Assembly: GCF_047663525.1 (NCBI RefSeq)
Contig: NC_092611.1
Span: forward strand, 9,213,001 to 9,277,000
Direction: 5' to 3'
Length of the DNA stretch: 64,000 nucleotides
From: Anas platyrhynchos
Lineage: Eukaryota; Chordata; Aves; Anseriformes; Anatidae
In this document: positions 25,403 through 36,462 of the stretch, in pieces
Numbering within the stretch: position 1 is the stretch's first letter
Layout of the letters: each line of letters opens with the position of its first letter
Notes under the pieces: model-generated
The model's input: only the letters and a program-made list of their open reading frames with translations
The model's database searches: none
Told to the model about the DNA's origin: nothing
Position numbers and translations under genes: made by a program

Positions 25403-26858
25403 CTACAGGTCCTCCTCATTTCCCTGTCTGCGGAGCAAAAAGCAAGGCAAGGGGCGTTACAGGGGCAGCACGGCCGGGATGCAGGGAGGGCAAGCCAAGC
25501 CCCCCATCCGTGCCACCAGCAGGAGAGATGAGGCTGCCCCCAAACCAGACCCACCTCCTCTTCTTCTTCCCTCCGCAGTGGAACCGCTGGCCTGGGGGCA
25601 AGAGGAGCAGCTGAGGCCTCTCGTGGCTGCAGCCCCTGCCCCAGCTCCCCCTGCCCAAATCCCCACCACGCGGTGCTGCTCCTGGGGCCATCCCCGTGGG
25701 GACCCCCGGCTCTGCCCCTCTGCCTCCTGCGGCACCCACGCGCCTGGCACCATCCCCCGGGGAGCTGTGGGCTCTGGGAGAGCTGCTGCCTCACCCTGGG
25801 AATGTCAGAGTTTTCTCGGCTATTTTTAATTCCTGACCTTCCTCCCCGAAAGCTGCGACGCTGGCAGAGAAACTCTAAATATTTATGTGGTCTCCTTCCC
25901 AACTCGCTTGCTGTTGGGAACCTGCCCCGATGGAAACGTGCCAGGCGTTTCGGGCTGCGGAGGGACCCTGGCGTGCAGGGGGGTGAGGGAGGGTCCCCGG
26001 CAGGGGAGCAGCACCAGGAGGGCGCCCAGCCCTCCCGAGGCACTTACTGAGGATGATGAGGAGCCCGATGACAAACGCCACCACGGCGAAGATCAGCCCC
26101 CCGTTGCGGATGGTCTCATAGTCTGGGGGGGAGGAGAGCACCGGGGTCAGCCTGGGGAGGGGGGAGAGGGGCTGCAGCCCCCGGCTGCCCGGCTCGCACT
26201 TACCATAGCTGAACCTGTCCAGGCCCTGCTCGGGCGCTTGCTCTGGAAGAGAGGAGAGAGCCCAGTGGGAGCCAGAGCCTGGGCACCGGGACGGGGAGGT
26301 GAGGTGGGAAGGACGGGGAGTGAGGGCTGCGAGGAAGAGCTCTGATTTCCTCCAGGTCCAGCCGAGCCAGGCAAGGATTCCCAAATTCCTGGTGCCACCC
26401 CAAGAGGACTCGAAGCTCACCGTGTGTTCGCAGGACGCATTTGCTGGGTGCACGAGTCCTGAGCTCCGGGTGAGCTGTGCTCAGGGACCCGGCTTGGCGG
26501 TGAGCGGCACCTCTCCGGAGCACAGAGCAGCCCCTGGGGCTGCCACCTTCTCTGGCAGCCTTCCTCCTTGCCAGCCTCATCCTCCTGAAGGCTGCGTGTC
26601 ACCACGCAGGGCGCCTTACCTGATGGCACATCTCTGCGAGGAGCGCTTCGGCCAGAGAAATCCCCCCGGGAAGCCGATCCTGTGGGACTCCAGGGCTCCG
26701 ACCCCACATCTCACCCCAATTTTCAGCCAGAGCCCCCCCAGCCCTGAAACCAGCAGGGCCCAGCCCCTCTCCTCGCACGGCGAGGTGCCCGATCCCACCG
26801 GGTGGCCGGGCTGGGTGCTGCCCCCCCCGCAGCCCCCAGCACCCTTACCGTCACCCAT
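25403..26858 (-). CDS. FXYD2: FXYD2, gamma-subunit-like regulator of Na,K-ATPase
   Basis: Seen: five coding exons on the minus strand: 26858-26849 (ATGGGTGAC plus G), 26242-26204 (39 nt), 26122-26048 (75 nt), 25591-25555 (37 nt) and 25427-25403 (ending in TAG). All have GT-AG borders and join to a 61-residue protein. It starts MGDEQAPEQG without a signal peptide, has the family motif FSYD at 14-17, RNGG at 22-25, one transmembrane helix (about 26-41), the conserved Ser42, and a basic tail with CGGKKKRRQ. Length and tail fit FXYD2 (mammalian 64-66 aa). Known: FXYD2 binds the alpha subunit of Na,K-ATPase in the plasma membrane and changes Na+ and K+ affinity, mainly in kidney. Odd: the residue before the FXYD motif is Arg, where the family usually has Pro. 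The initiator exon is short; an alternative first exon is possible, as in mammals. Confidence 0.92.
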
Positions 26859-28014
26859 CGCGTCGGCGTGCCCTCTCGCTCTGGGAGCGGGCACCCAGGG
26901 GGAAGCGCGTTAATTGGGAGACAAAGCTCATTAAACATTAACGGCCTCGGTGTAATGGTTATCGCAGTCACGCGGGGAGGCACGGGGCTCCCGCCCACCC
27001 TGGGGAGGGAGGCCCAGGAGGGGAGGGGGGCAGGCAGGGGGTGCGCCCAGGACTGGGGTGTCCCTGTGCCAGCCAGGAGGGGAGCAGCGTTGCCCTGCCC
27101 CATTTTCCAAGCGCCAGGTCAGCAGGATGCCCTCCTGCTGCGAGGTGAGAGCCAGCACGGGGCAGAGGGAAGGGCTGGGTGGGACTGAGCTTTGCTGGGG
27201 AGGAGCGGGCAGCGTGCCCGGCGGGCCAGGTCCCCGCAGCAGCCGGGTCAGCGCTCCCCAGCCAGCACCGAGCCATCCTGGGCAGCCTGGCTGCACCACG
27301 GCCATGCCCGTGCCAGGATGCTGAGCCCCTCTCCAGCTGGGCCAGCCCCGGCCCCCGGCAGGCAGCAGGCTGCTGGATCCAGTTTGCCCTCCTCCCAAAA
27401 TCAGCGCGCAGAAGTCACGCGCCCGGGCTGCTTGGCGAGGAGTGCCCCAGCCCCAGCCCATCCGCACACCTTGGGGAGAAGCCAGGCCCCAGGAGGGTGC
27501 ACGTGGGGCCATGTGAGCATCCCTGGTGCCACGAAGCCGAGGCACTGCTGAGCTCAGAGCCCCCCCCGGGGGGAGTGCCCAGCAGGCAGGACAAGGGCGC
27601 TCTGTGCCCGCGCCCCTCGGGGCTGGCTCGCTGCTCACGCGCTGCCTTCGCCCAGCCTCTGGCCATTGTTCCAAGTGCTGCAGGCTGCAGAAAAGCACGG
27701 CACCGAGGGGGCCGGGACAGCCCCGAGCACAAAGCCCCGTCTGTGCTGCCCGGGGGGGGTTGGTGCCACTGCCCCCACCCCGGAGCCAGGCTGGCGGCAC
27801 CGGGGGACGGCGTGGGAAGGGACCCAGCTCTCCGTGCCCGGTTCCTTCCCCATGGGGTCGGGCAGAGCTGCTCCCTGCCCTTCTCCCCACGCTGCCTGTA
27901 TGGCTGCTGGCCCAAACCCGCAGGAAACCCAAGCGCCACCCCCCTGCGCCCCATTTCCCAGCCCCTCACACCCCAGGGCTGCCCCGTTCCCCCCCTGCAG
28001 ACCACGCAGCCAGG
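26859..28014. other. Short intergenic region between FXYD6 (3' end) and FXYD2 (start)
   Basis: Only about 1.15 kb separate the FXYD6 poly(A) site from the FXYD2 start codon, so the FXYD2 promoter and 5' UTR must lie here. Just upstream of the FXYD2 ATG is a small AT-rich patch (about 26,908-26,965: GTTAATTGGGAG and CATTAAACATTAACGG-type strings on the plus strand), which may be a tissue-specific promoter element. The long plus-strand ORF over this area has no family features. Confidence 0.6.
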
Positions 28015-28032
28015 CACGGGTAGAAACCAAGT

Positions 28033-28038
28033 TTTATT
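28033..28038 (-). terminator. FXYD6: FXYD6 poly(A) signal AATAAA
   Basis: Seen: AATAAA on the minus strand, followed 15-35 nt later by G/T-rich sequence (GTGCCTGGCTGCGTGGTC). No other recognised minus-strand gene is available to use it, so it is assigned to FXYD6. Confidence 0.75.
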
Positions 28039-29677
28039 CCTCGCCCCCCCGACTGACGGCAGCCAACACGCCCGTCCCTTCCCGCAGCAGCAGGCGCTCC
28101 CCCTGCTCAGGGGGCAGGAGGGGAGCTGGGGTTATCTCACAGCAGCCGGGGTACGGCCGTTTGCACACACCACGGGGGTTGCTTTGTTTCGTGTTCACAC
28201 CGACGGCACGCCACGGACACCACGGGCACTCCAACACCGACACCGGGACACGCACACAGCGACACTGGGGGCTGGGGGGCATGGGGGGGCTGCGGCTGGG
28301 GGGCAGCACGGAGACGGGGGGGAGCTGAGGCTGTTGGTGGGGTGGAAGGGACAAGGTACACAGGACACGGTCCCTCTGCCTTGGGGATGGAGCCTGCTCC
28401 CCGGTGCCACCAGGGGATGTGACACTGAGGGACAGAGCCCACCCGCAGCCCTGCAGAATCCTGCCCCGGTGGCGTGGTCCTGGCCAGGGACAGGGGGTGC
28501 TGAGCAGATGGGGCAGGGCTGCACCAGGCTCCCCCCACACCTCACGCCCAGCACCGAGGCGTCCCAGCAGAGCCGAGCCCCTGGGTGCCTGCGGGATTAT
28601 TGCTGAGCCTCAACATGGGGCAGCAGCACCGTGCGGGGCAGGCTGCTCCCTGCTGCTCCCAACGCAGCCCACAGACGGCTGGAAAAACCCCCAAAACTCT
28701 GCTGGGCTGCTCCACCAGGGGGATGGTGCCCAGCGCTGGCACCACCACGCACCAGTGCTCGGCAGCCCCCCTGGGCTGGGCAGTGGGACGGGGGGCTTGG
28801 TCCCCGCACTGCTCCAGGCATAGCCCCGGGGCTCTCCGTGCCCTGCAGCTCCCGTGCCCGGGCTCGGGAGGGAGCAGGGGAATTTCTGCAGCACCACAGA
28901 GGTGCTCCACAAACCCCAGGAGCCTGCTCGGCCCCTCGGTGGTCCCTGGGCAGGTGGCCAGGGGCAGGGCGGGGGGGAGCAGCCCAGCTCCCAGAGGCAA
29001 ACCGGGGGGAACACGGGCTGGGGGACAGCTCCTGCCCCTACCCAGCCCCATCACACTCACAGCACGAGAAAGGTGAGGAGAAATCACTACCACAACACCG
29101 GCAACGACGAGCCCTAGAGGCAACGAGCACCTTACAGGACGGTCACACAGCACTGGAGGCACGGGACGGGGGGAGCTCGGCCAGGCTGGGGGGCACGGAG
29201 CTGCTGGGCAGGTGCGGGGGGAACCCGGGCACAGCAGCGCCGCGGCTCCCCGGGGGGACCCGGTGCTGTGGGGTCAGGCTCCTGGCAGGCAGGTGGTGGC
29301 TGCAGTCCGAGTGCCTGTCCTGGGGGCGCTGGGTCTGCGTGGGGAGGACAGCAGGGAGTGAAGGCACAGCAGCACCGCAGCCACCAGCAACAGCCTGCTG
29401 CCACCACCGGCTCCCCGCTCGCCCCCTCTCCAAAAGCAGCCCCCAGCCCAGGAGCTCGGAGGAACTCAGACCGCGGGGTCCTGGGGCAGGCAGGAGGAGA
29501 AATGCCCTCGGGGGGCTGCTCCCAGCAATCTGTGAGCCCTACAAATAAAACTGCTGGGCAGAGGGGGAGCACAATGGAAGGAAACGTGCTGCTAGGGAAA
29601 ATCCGGGCAGGTGCTTCCTTTTCCTGCCCCAGCTCCAGCCCCGTGCTGGGGACGCAGAGCTGCACCGAGCAGACGGG

Positions 29678-29693
29678 GGGGGGGGGGGCCCTG
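29678..29693. repeat. Poly(G) run
   Basis: A run of about 14 G on the plus strand (poly-C on the FXYD6 sense strand) within the presumed 3'UTR intron. It is likely length-variable and error-prone in sequencing. Confidence 0.8.
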
Positions 29694-29772
29694 CAGCCGT
29701 CCCCATGCACAGCCAGGCTGTGACAGCCCCGGTGCCCCCCCCCTGGGCTGGGACTCACCGCATGGCTCCGCT

Positions 29773-30749
29773 TCAGTTCTCTGCTTTCTGTGCTCCCGTT
29801 GCTGCAAAGGGAAGAGCAGAGGGGCTGCGGAGCCCGGCCGAGGACAAACCCCCCCTGCCCAGGGCCGGGTGCTCGGCCAGCAGCAGGCAGCAGCACAGGG
29901 GGTGGGAGCCTTACCGTTGGAGGCAATCAAGTTCTCAGCCTGAGCCTCTTCATCCCCCGGGGCTCTGCAAGGACAGGAGCACAGTGAAGGCAGCTGGGAC
30001 CAGCAGCCTGTCCCCTGGGGCATGAGGAAGGTGCCCAGGAGCACAAAGTGCTGCTTTCCCACCCGGGGAGCCTGTGCACCCATCCCACCTTGAGCCTCAC
30101 CAAGGGGGGACACTGCCCTCACTCACCTGGGCTTGTGGCTGAAACTGCACCTGCACCTCCTGCCTGCGAGAGGAGAGAGACCCCATCAGCACGGCCAGGT
30201 GGGACCGGGCCATGGTTTTTCCCCACGGCTGCCCCAGCCCTCCCCCGAGCCCCGCTCCCCGGCTCACTGAGGATAAGCAGGATGCCCACGGTGAACAGCA
30301 CCACGGCAAACACCAGCCCGCCGATCCTCAGGCTCTGGTAATCTGCGGGAGGAGACAGAGAGACCCGTTTCTGCCAGGTTCGGGGTGGGGACAGCATCTT
30401 GTGCTCCCCGTGGCACACACATGCACATCCCTGCTGGCATGGCGATGCTCACCGTAGTTAAAGGGGTCTTCCTCCTTCTCCTGGGTCCCCACTGGAAATA
30501 AAAACACACAAAGGGTGTAAGGTGAGCACACTGCGGGGGGAGCAACCCTCCCGGCTCAGCCCCTGCACCCATCACAGCTCCCCTGCTCCATGGCAGGGCT
30601 CTGTGCTGCCCCAAACCACCCCCCCCACCCCAGCATTTGCCCCAGCAGGTTTCTGCTGCGTTTTCTGGCACCCGGAGGCACCGGTACCCACCGTCTGCCA
30701 CGGCCACCGGCACCAGCAGGGAGCAGAGGACGATCAGCGCCGCGTCCAT
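29773..30749 (-). CDS. FXYD6: FXYD6 (phosphohippolin), Na,K-ATPase regulator
   Basis: Seen: six coding exons on the minus strand: 30749-30692, 30491-30453 (39 nt), 30342-30268 (75 nt), 30163-30127 (37 nt), 29964-29915 (50 nt) and 29801-29773 (ending in TGA). All splice in frame to a 95-residue protein, the usual FXYD6 length. Residues 1-18 are a signal peptide ending VAVA. The family motif PFNYD is at 29-33, GG at 40-41, the transmembrane helix at 42-57, then Ser58 and a cysteine-rich RRCRC. The tail has [12 protein letters not shown] and ends QKAEN, diagnostic for FXYD6. Known: it associates with Na,K-ATPase in brain and inner ear and lowers its apparent K+ affinity. The ATG exon starts at an acceptor (CTCTCGCAG, exon from about 30754), so a non-coding first exon lies upstream. 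Confidence 0.97.
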
Positions 30750-30754
30750 GGCTG

Positions 30755-33700
30755 CTGCGAGAGAGGGGAGAGTGGGATAAGCACCTGCAGGAGATGGGGC
30801 ACCAGGGCGCACGGGGAGGGCTGAGGGCCACTCATGCCCAACTGCAAGGGAGAAGCCCTGGGCTGAGCCCCCCCTGCCACCAGAGGAGAAGGGCAAACAC
30901 CCGGCAGCCCCAAATCCTGGTGCCATGGCTCTGCCCCGGCCACCCCAGGGCACGGAGGATCATGGGGGGTGAAGGATGTGCCGGGAAGGGCTGCAGCAGG
31001 CAGGCAGCCCGTCATTTTCCGTGGATCTGTGCTGTATTTTGAGCAACCACCGTGCTGCCGGGGCAGAGCAGGACCCCCGAGGCGCTCGTGGCACAGCTGT
31101 CAGCACCAGCTCGAGGCTGTGCCGCACGCAACGGGGCGAGCACGGGGGCTGCGATCTCCCCATCAAGGTCACCACTGCGTCCTTCACTCGGAGTGTGTTT
31201 AAATTTACCCCAATTAGCATAGCAATTACCTTCCTACAACGAGGCCGGTGACCCCTGACAGCTCGCTCGTGGCTGCGCTCGCCCCCCAGCTCCCTGTGCT
31301 CAGCTGGGGCAGCACGGAGGGCCCGAAAATAACCCGGGTCCTGCCTGATGGCACAGCCTGTCCCTGTCCCTTCACCAGCACCAACTCACCGTGCCTTGTG
31401 CAGGGCCAGGAGGTGCTGAGCGTGGCCCCCAGACCTCTGGGGGACCCTGGGGATCCACAATGTCAGGGGGGCACCCACAGGTGCCAAGCGGAGAGGGGCC
31501 ACCAGGCCGTGTGCGGGGGGCACGGAGCTGGGGCCAGCACTGGGGTGGGCCCGGTGCCAGCTCCGTGCACAAGGAGCTGGGCACGGTGGCCATACATGGT
31601 GTGGGGCACGGGCAGACACGTGGAGGGCTCGCTGCAGGACGGGGTTATCGGGGTGCTGCACGGCTCCGATAGCACCGCACGCTGCTGAGCTGCTGTGCTG
31701 GATGAGCTGCGATAAGGAAGGGGCCCTCCATAGCAGGAATTCAGTGAGCTGGCGGGTGCGGATCCCTTCAGCCCCTCATGCTCCATGGGCACCAGGGTCC
31801 CCCGGACCCTCTGTAGTCCCCATCTCCCTGTTTGAGCACCCCCAGCAGCCCTGCGGGACCCCCAGCAGCCCTGTCCACCTTGGGAGCAGCCCCTGGCCCC
31901 GCCGAGGCCGGGAGCACGTTTCCACAACCCCATTTTTATTCGCCGTATCGAGTCGCTTGCCATGATAATCCATATCCTCCCCTCCCTTTGTCTGTTGTCC
32001 TGTCATTTTGAGGCAAATGTGCTTTATCTGAACGCTGGAGGCTTTCATTTCCCCTGCCTGCAGCTGCCGCTGCCATTGTGCAGGGCTGTGCCGCTGCCGG
32101 AGCGTGCCGCTGGCTGCCTCTGCCCAGACAATCCCCCTCGCGCGCCGAGGCTCGTAATGCTGGATAATTACCAGGTTTTAGAAACGCCTACAAAGAGCCC
32201 AACAGCTGGTGATACAGTAACTCCTGCTTGCACATTTGCCTACGGCCCTTATCTCACACATCCTTTAACCATTTTCTGCCCGGGCGGCCCGTGCCAAGCA
32301 GCCTGGCCCCGAGGTGCCGTGCCGAGCCGGGGGCCAGGCGCAGGCGCTGTTGTGAGCCCTCTGCTCACTTTTTGGCTTCTCGAGCTCCACGCAGCCGAGC
32401 TGCGCTTCTCGCCAAGCCAAGCGTGCGGCTCACATATGCTCTTTGTTTTGCTGCCTCGCTTGGTGCAGCTCGCACACTTCTGCGCGCTCACACCAAGCTC
32501 TGCGCGAGCTCACCGGCGGGCCTGGCGGTGTCCTCGCCAGGAAAACAAACACGGCGCTCCGGAGTGCAGATGAGCCCGCTTCCCCTCCAAGGCAGCATAT
32601 GCTTTGGGAAACGTCACAGCTTTTTGGGGTTGTTTCAAGCTGGCCCACCCACTTTTTTTTTTTTTTTTACTTTTTTTTTTGGTGAAGCCGAAGCAAAGCG
32701 AGAAAAGCAAACACTGTGCAGGGTTTGCCTTCAGCCTGAAGCGCTCGGGGCACGGAGCTGCTGCTGGTGGCCAAAACCCTGCTGTGCCCCGGCAGAGAGG
32801 CAGCAGGGGCTGCACAAGGGGTGGCTGCACAGCCCCGCTCCCCAGCACGTGGCACTGGATCCCCCCCTGGTCCTGACCCCAAGTTTGCAGCCGCCAAACA
32901 AAGCAGCGAGGCGCCCGAGCAAACCACCGCGACCGGGGAGCGCGGCGCTCGGCACGTGACTTGAATCAAAACATGTTTTTTTCCCCTTAAAACGGTGATC
33001 GGCTGCAACGCGGGGAGGCAGAGCGGCACAGGAAGCAGGGCAGCGGTGCCCAGGGCTCTCCTGCCCTCCCGCTTTGGCCCAGTCAGCAGTTGTAATGGGG
33101 AAAACAAAATATTGCCCCCCCTCCGATTCCCCATCCCCACCCCTATGGGGCCAGCAGTGCTCCGGGGGCTCGCTGGGGCTCTGTAGGCTGAGGCATCCGC
33201 AGCTTTTGGCAGCAGTGAGGCTCTGCTTGGGGCTGGGGAGAGCCTGGTGGTGTGTGAGGAAGCAGATGGGGCAGGAGGAGGACCCAGGACTGGGGAGAGG
33301 CTCCCAGGGCTGGGAGCAGCTCACAGGCACCGGGGCTGGCCAGAGGCTTCCCCACCCTGCTGCCTCCTCAGGAGAGCCCCCCCTCGCCACCCTGCACATC
33401 GTCTGGGCACTGCCCATGTGTGGGTTGTGTGTGGGAGGGGGAGAAAAGGGGGGAAATCCAGGCAGAGGGACCCGGTCCCCACCGATGAGCTCTCCGAAGC
33501 ACTGTAGATTGTGCCAGAGCAAGGCAGGTGAATTTGTCAAGGTTTTGCATCTTGAAGCCCCCTCTCCATTGTTTAGCACAGACCGGCCCTGTCAAGTCTC
33601 AGCGATCACAGCCTCACACTGGGCAGCCTCCTTCCGTCAGGAGCCCCGAGGGCACCTCCCGGAGATCAGACCTAGTTAAAATCTCCCGTTTCTGTGCAAA

Positions 33701-36032
33701 GCCCCCAGGAGCGTGGCAGCAGCGCGCGGCTGCCCGGAGCGCTGAGCAGTGTGCATGTGTGAATGGACATGGCCAGCTCCGCGCCGCGCTGCTCCTCTGC
33801 CATTTCACGTCAGCATCAATCTGGCTATTAACGTGCCTGTTGTTGTGCTTGCTCCCAAATGAGAGGGAAGGAGGATTTTCTGCCCCCACCATTCCAACAC
33901 GGATGGCACTTCCCGAATTTGCTGCTGATTCCAAGGCTGGCCAGGTAGAAGACACAACTGAGCCGACTAACATCAGGGTATCCCTTGTGCACCTGGGGCA
34001 CCGCCCCATGGCAGAGGATATTCAAAGAAAACCCTCTCCAGGAGCCCCAGGAACCCAAACCTCAGCCCTGCCCTGGCTGAAGGAGCCTCATGCAGACCCC
34101 CAGGGACCCGCGATGACCTGGTGGGTGCTCACAAAATCCCGGGGAATTACTGAACACGGCAAACCAAGGCTCTGCCCGCACCCCGTGCTCCATCACCCAC
34201 ACCTCGGTGCCCAACTTGCCTCCTGGGGGGTTTCTTCCAGCCCTGGGTGATTTGCCCCAAAGAATCAGGGACTGCTGGACAAACCCACGTGCCTGTTAGG
34301 GGCTCGCTCACAGCCCCCAGGACGCCGAGGCGCTCCCCCAGCAGGCTCCACTCACCCTGCATTTGAGAGCAGCCTCCAGGCAGCGAGGCTGCTAATGGCT
34401 GCCAGCAGCACCAGGGCAAGCCCTCAGCCCCAGCTGAGCAACAGCCGCCTCCTCCCACCTGCTGGCTCCTCGTTTGCTTAGATCAGCAGTGCCATAAACC
34501 TCGTTTGCAAATGTCCCTGCCCGGTGCCGTGGCACACCCGGCTGGAGCCCCGGCTCCGCTCGCCAAGCCGGGGAGTCGAGGCAGAGGTGACCTGGTGGCT
34601 CAGAGAAGTCCAGGTTGCCACCAAGCACCGCAAGAACAACCCAGGAGAAGTATTCCAAGCTCCCATGCATCCACAATGCTCCCACCATCAGTAGAGCATC
34701 GAATAAGGGGTGTTTTCTCCGGGGTGACCTGCTCCGGGATGCTCTTCCCAGCAGGAACCACCATCACCAAGCACCGTGAGGGGCAGCTGGGGCGCAGCCC
34801 CCCCACAGGACGTCCCCATGCACCCTGGTGCCCTCCCCATGCTCGGGTACACAACAGCTGCAGGGCCTGGAGGCTCCTTTACAGCCTGGAAACACGCAAA
34901 CAGCCTGAAAGGCAAACACAGAGGGACGGCCACGCACACAGCTCCCCGCTTACCGTGCCAGGAGCTGTCCTCACCACCAAGTCTCGCCTCCCGGCAGAAG
35001 CACGACTCCTCGCAAGCCTCGGGAAAGGAGCTAGAACCAAAGCAGGGCAGTGAAGGACAGGCCTCACGAGAGGAAGACGTGGGCAGCGCCGCGTCCCGCG
35101 GGCACGGGGCGTTTGCTGGAGCAGGCTGCAACAGGTGGCCTGGCGCTGCCGCGGCCGCGCTCGGCACTGGCAGCTTTCCCTCGCACGCTCCCATCTCTCC
35201 ACCCCGTGCTGCCTCTGAACGCAGCACCCTGCTGGCACTCCGCAGCCACCTCTATCTCCATTTGGAGCGAAAGCACCCCTGGGACTGGAAACCCCAGCGG
35301 GAACCAGCGGCACCTCCGAGCACCGCGGGCTGGCAGAAATGGGTGCCGGGGATGGCTCCACGTCCTCATCCACGCTCGGCTTTCCCAGGGGGCTGCCCTG
35401 CCACGCTGCACGGCTCACTCACGGCCCCACAAACCACCTGTCACTTTCCCTCCCATGGCGATATCCCTGCCAGATCCGAGTTCCACCACACGGCCTCCGA
35501 CGTCTGTTCCTTCACCAGGCACTACTTCCACCACGCTCTGCCTCTCCCGTACGCCTTCCCAGGATAAAACACTCGGCTGTTTACCACCACCACGGCGTTA
35601 CTAAAATATTTAAAAACATAACCCAAACGCTGACAGCGGGGGGGAGCCCCCTCCCCTGTCCCCACCATCCCCACGGAGCCCGGCGAGCACCGGCGGAGGC
35701 GACGCACGCCCAGGGCGCGCCCGCGGTGCTCTCCGGTGGGCACGGCCGTGCCCGAGCATCCTCCCCGCGGGGGGGTCGGGATCCAGGCGACGAGGGGACG
35801 AGGGGACCTCGGTGCCACCGTTACCATGGCAGCCGCCGGCCCGGGGATGCTGGGGGCCCGAGGCGCAAGGCGATGCCCCGGGCACCGACGGCTCCCCCGT
35901 GGCGCACGGCGACCCCCGGGCGCACGGCCCCGGCCCCCCTCGGTTGCCCCCCCGAGGCGGTGCCGGGCAGCCGAAAGGCGCTGGGGGGATGCTGGGGGGC
36001 GTGAGGATGTGCCCCCCATCCCTCGGACCCAC
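30755..36032 (-). other. FXYD6: Presumed FXYD6 intron 1 (between non-coding exon 1 and the ATG exon)
   Basis: About 5.3 kb without recognised coding exons. It includes AT-leaning blocks at about 31,175-31,245 and 31,930-32,280 (the latter with GGATAATTACCAGGTTTTAG and TTATCTCACAC-like strings, possible enhancers), a CpG-rich patch at about 32,280-32,530, and two T runs at about 32,653-32,682. The intron's upstream border depends on the proposed first exon at about 36,033. Confidence 0.5.
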
Positions 36033-36260
36033 CTGAGTTTGCCGGGGGTGGGGGGGAGAGGGACTGGGGCCGGTGCCCCCCGCTGCTCCGGGCCGGGCGG
36101 CGACGGGCGGCGAGCGGCGGCTGCACAAAGGCGAGCGGGGAAGGGGGGGCCGGGAGGGGCCGGGAGGGGAGGGGAGGGAAAGGGAAGGGAAAGGGAGGGG
36201 AGGGGGCGGCGCCTGCCGCAGGGTGGGGGGCGGCGGCGGCACCGGGAGGGGGGCTGCGGG
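35640..36260 (-). promoter_or_regulatory. FXYD6: CpG island, probable FXYD6 promoter and non-coding exon 1
   Basis: Seen: a strong CpG island upstream of FXYD6 on its sense strand, with a consensus donor on the minus strand, CTCAG|GTGGGT, ending a possible exon at 36033. Known: the FXYD6 ATG exon begins at a splice acceptor, so an upstream non-coding exon must exist. Inference: the first exon lies between about 36,033 and 36,250. There is no direct transcript support. Confidence 0.5.
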
Positions 36261-36462
36261 CTCGGGGGTGGGGCTGGGGGCTTGGGGATGGGGTGGGAGC
36301 AAGGGGATGGGGGCTCAGGAATGGGGGCTCGGGGATGGGGGCTCGGGGATGGGGCTGGGGACTTGGGGAAGGGGCTCGAGGTTGGGGATGGGGGCTCGGG
36401 AATGGGGGTTCAGGCTCGGCGATGGGGGCTCGGGGCTCAGGGATGGGGGCTCGGGGATGGGC
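36260..36462. repeat. G-rich minisatellite, about 16-bp GGGGATGGGGGCTCGG-like unit
   Basis: Seen: about 200 bp of degenerate tandem units (GGGGATGGGGGCTCGG and variants with CTTGG, CTCAGGAAT or GTTCAGG), all G-rich on the plus strand and C-rich on the FXYD6 sense strand. It abuts the CpG island. It has many G4-forming runs and is probably length-polymorphic. Confidence 0.85.

Larger units (their letters stand above)
28015..29772 (-). other. FXYD6: FXYD6 3' UTR, apparently interrupted by an intron (29336-29758)
   Basis: Seen: 14 nt after the FXYD6 stop (29775-29773) there is a strong donor, GCG|GTGAGT, ending the exon at 29759. A good acceptor (CCCCACGCAG) is at 29336, and a poly(A) signal at 28033-28038. 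Inference: the 3' UTR is 29772-29759 plus 29335-28015, with a 423-nt intron. The stop is close enough to the junction (under 50 nt) to escape nonsense-mediated decay. If the intron is not spliced, the UTR is simply continuous. Confidence 0.6.

Noticed and set aside
27179-28606. 475-aa open frame on the plus strand
   Set aside because: It overlaps the FXYD6 3' UTR and the FXYD gap antisense, is biased to A, G, P, R and has no domain, start context or splice evidence. Open frames of this length are common in GC-rich DNA with few stop codons.
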